Assembly (NCBI GenBank): GCA_963731585.1
Contig: CAVSWC010000003.1
Location: 806,001 to 870,000, forward strand
DNA: 64,000 nt
From: CANKHA01 sp963731585
Lineage (GTDB): Bacteria > Pseudomonadota > Alphaproteobacteria > Rhizobiales > Xanthobacteraceae
Reading direction: 5' to 3'
Shown: one piece after another, positions 62,542-64,000 of the stretch
Layout: each line of letters starts with the position of its first letter
Numbering within the stretch: the first letter of the stretch is position 1
Notes under the pieces: generated by a model
What the model was told of the DNA's origin: nothing
What the model saw: the letters and a program-made list of their open reading frames with translations, nothing else
The model's database searches: none
Translations under genes and position numbers: made by a program

Positions 62542-63072
62542 CTACCGCGGGCTCATTTTCATGGGAATACCGCCGAGGTAATCCGGCTTGCTGAGCTCGA
62601 CGCCGCAATGGCGCAAGATGTCGTAGGCCGTGGTCAGGTGGAAGTAAAAATTCGGCAGCAGGAAGTGGTTGAGGTAATCGGCGGCTTTCATCTCGCCCTT
62701 GTTCTTCGGACCGAGGGGAAAGGTAAGCTGACGCTCCGCGGAGGCATCGATCTGTGCCGCGTCAATGGACTTCACGTAAGTCACTGTCTTGGCGATCCGC
62801 TCCTTGAGTTGCTCCAGCGTCTTCTCGCTGTCTTCAAAACGCGGCGGCTCGACGCCGGCGAGGCGCGAGGCGCCGTTCTTCGCAAGGTCGGTCGCGATCT
62901 GCACTTGGCCGGTGAGCGACGCCATGTCAGGGGCGAGCCGCGTGTTGAGCAGCACCGCGGGGTCGATTTTCTTCGCCGCCGCATAAACGTCGGCCTTGTC
63001 GAGGAGGACCGATAGCGCCTTGAGCCCGATCTCCAAAGCGGGGAGCGAGGCGTGAGACATCGAGAACGGCAT
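62542..63072 (-). CDS. DUF1993 family protein
   Basis: A 176-aa protein of the DUF1993 family, which is related to DinB-type four-helix bundles. Conserved stretches are MSHASLPALEIGLKALSVLL, NTRLAPDMASLTGQVQIATD, FEDSEKTLEQLKERIAKTVT and LNHFLLPNFYFHLTTAYDIL, followed by RHCGVELSKPDYLG. The function is unknown. It is divergent from mnmE across 86 bp, within the accessory stretch between rho and mnmE. Confidence 0.9.
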   Translation of the reverse strand: MPFSMSHASLPALEIGLKALSVLLDKADVYAAAKKIDPAVLLNTRLAPDMASLTGQVQIATDLAKNGASRLAGVEPPRFEDSEKTLEQLKERIAKTVTYVKSIDAAQIDASAERQLTFPLGPKNKGEMKAADYLNHFLLPNFYFHLTTAYDILRHCGVELSKPDYLGGIPMKMSPR

Positions 63073-63158
63073 GGGCGAACCTTTGGGTTTGCGGCGTTTC
63101 CGTACAGGTGGCGCGTCGATGGGATTGCCGGAAGGGGCGAGAGGATGACAATTACCGC

Positions 63159-64000
63159 ATGTCCCCTGCCCGCGACACTATCTTCGCCGTTTCCTCCGGC
63201 CGGCCGCCGGCCGCCATTGCGGTGGTGCGCATCTCCGGCCCGCATGCCCGGGTCGCGCTGGAGGCCTTGAGCGGCCGCTTGCCGCCACCGCGGCAGGCTT
63301 CGCTTGCACGGCTGCGCGATCCCGGCACCGGCGAAAGCCTGGATGAGGCGTTGGCGTTATGGTTCCCCGCTCCGCGCAGCGAGACCGGCGAAGACATGGC
63401 AGAGCTGCAGCTGCATGGCGGACGCGCCGTCATCGCGGCGGTGCTTGCAGCGTTGGGCGGTCTGCCGGGATTTCGTCCCGCGGAGGCCGGCGAATTCACC
63501 CGCCGCGCCTTTGAAAATGGGCGGCTGGATCTCACTGCCGTCGAAGGCTTGGCCGATCTGATCGGCGCTGAAACTGAAGCCCAGCGGCGGCAAGCCTATC
63601 GCCAGCTCAAAGGCATGCTGGGCGAGCGGGCGGAAACCTGGCGCGGGCGGTTGATCCAGGCCCTGGCTCTGGTGGAAGCGGGGATCGATTTTTCCGACGA
63701 GGCTGACGTGCCGGCCGAGCTGATCCGCCCTGCCCTGCAAATTGCGCGTGAGCTGCATGACGAGATTGCCGGCGCCCTCGCCCAGGCCGGCCGCGGCGAA
63801 CGGCTGCGCGATGGCTTGGTTGTCGCGATTGCGGGGCCGCCGAATGCCGGGAAATCCACGCTGCTCAATCGGATCGCCAAGCGCGAAGCCGCGATCGTTT
63901 CTCCCTTCGCCGGTACGACCCGCGACGTGATTGAGGTGCATCTCGATCTCGGCGGCTATCCCGTGACTCTGCTCGACACCGCGGGCATGCGGGAAACCGA
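63159..64000 (+). CDS. mnmE: tRNA modification GTPase MnmE, N-terminal part, cut by window edge
   Basis: MnmE with MnmG installs the carboxymethylaminomethyl group at U34 of certain tRNAs. The first 280 codons are present. DTIFAVSSGRPPAAIAVVRI is the N-terminal tetrahydrofolate-binding domain start. AEAGEFTRRAFENGRLDLTA and VEGLADLIGAETEAQRRQAY follow. The G domain begins VVAIAGPPNAGKSTLLNRIA (G1), with SPFAGTTRDVIEVHLDL (G2) and LLDTAGMRET (G3) at the very end. The start is the ATG at 63159. In related genomes mnmG, rsmG and parAB follow toward the right. Confidence 0.97.
   Translation, partial: MSPARDTIFAVSSGRPPAAIAVVRISGPHARVALEALSGRLPPPRQASLARLRDPGTGESLDEALALWFPAPRSETGEDMAELQLHGGRAVIAAVLAALGGLPGFRPAEAGEFTRRAFENGRLDLTAVEGLADLIGAETEAQRRQAYRQLKGMLGERAETWRGRLIQALALVEAGIDFSDEADVPAELIRPALQIARELHDEIAGALAQAGRGERLRDGLVVAIAGPPNAGKSTLLNRIAKREAAIVSPFAGTTRDVIEVHLDLGGYPVTLLDTAGMRET

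Noticed and set aside
1..64000. CRISPR arrays, insertion sequences, rRNA genes
   Set aside because: No regularly spaced direct repeats, transposase genes or rRNA sequence were seen on either strand.

Overview
The window looks like chromosomal DNA of a GC-rich alphaproteobacterium of the order Hyphomicrobiales (Rhizobiales), most like the Nitrobacteraceae/Xanthobacteraceae. The reasons are the gene orders dnaK-grpE-hrcA-rph-rdgB-hemW, hisB-DUF2628-hisH-hisA-hisF / hisE-coaA, hslVU, mltA-tim44-fxsA-secB-dnaQ-coaE-maf-ppsR and hemE-hemJ-rho-mnmE, plus the many Bug/TctC periplasmic binding proteins. The last two blocks flank the known alphaproteobacterial replication-origin locus, so the ppsR-hemE gap (49373-49743) is the best oriC candidate here.

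Layout. 1-13.8 kb: housekeeping genes (heat-shock genes dnaK, grpE and hrcA; RNase PH; ITPase; HemW; a lipoprotein; RsmI/YraN; glutathione synthetase; ComM; a small acetyltransferase). 13.9-28.8 kb: an accessory catabolic/transport region with a two-cupin protein, six TctC-type binding proteins, one complete TctCAB transporter with a fumarylacetoacetate-hydrolase-family enzyme, an enolase-superfamily enzyme and an ABC-F ATPase. 28.9-34 kb: folE, a hybrid histidine kinase, and a tandem pair of secreted proteins built around a phage-type S74 chaperone domain, one copy decayed. 33.5-39.5 kb: coaA and the his cluster, with repeat-filled gaps. 40-49.4 kb: hslVU, cell-envelope genes and the maf/coaE/dnaQ/secB group. 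49.4-53.2 kb: oriC candidate, hemE, hemJ, rho. 53.3-62 kb: accessory genes inserted between rho and mnmE, including a four-gene exported/membrane cassette (LVIVD beta-propeller, small cupredoxin-like protein, polytopic membrane protein, MBL-fold hydrolase). 63.2 kb to the end: mnmE, cut by the window edge.

How the genes work together. DnaK/GrpE/HrcA form the heat-shock core, and a near-ideal sigma-32 promoter precedes dnaK. HisE, HisF, HisA, HisH and HisB supply the middle steps of histidine synthesis. HemE, HemJ and HemW serve heme synthesis. TctC proteins capture carboxylates in the periplasm for TctAB-type carriers, and the neighbouring FAH, cupin, enolase and SDR enzymes probably process what is imported.

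Quality caution. About twenty genes, many normally essential (grpE, hemW, hslU, maf, mltA), are split by single-base indels, mostly one extra G or C in a run of two or three. This pattern suggests base-calling errors more than real pseudogenes. Coordinates for such genes cover the whole inferred gene and the approximate indel is stated.
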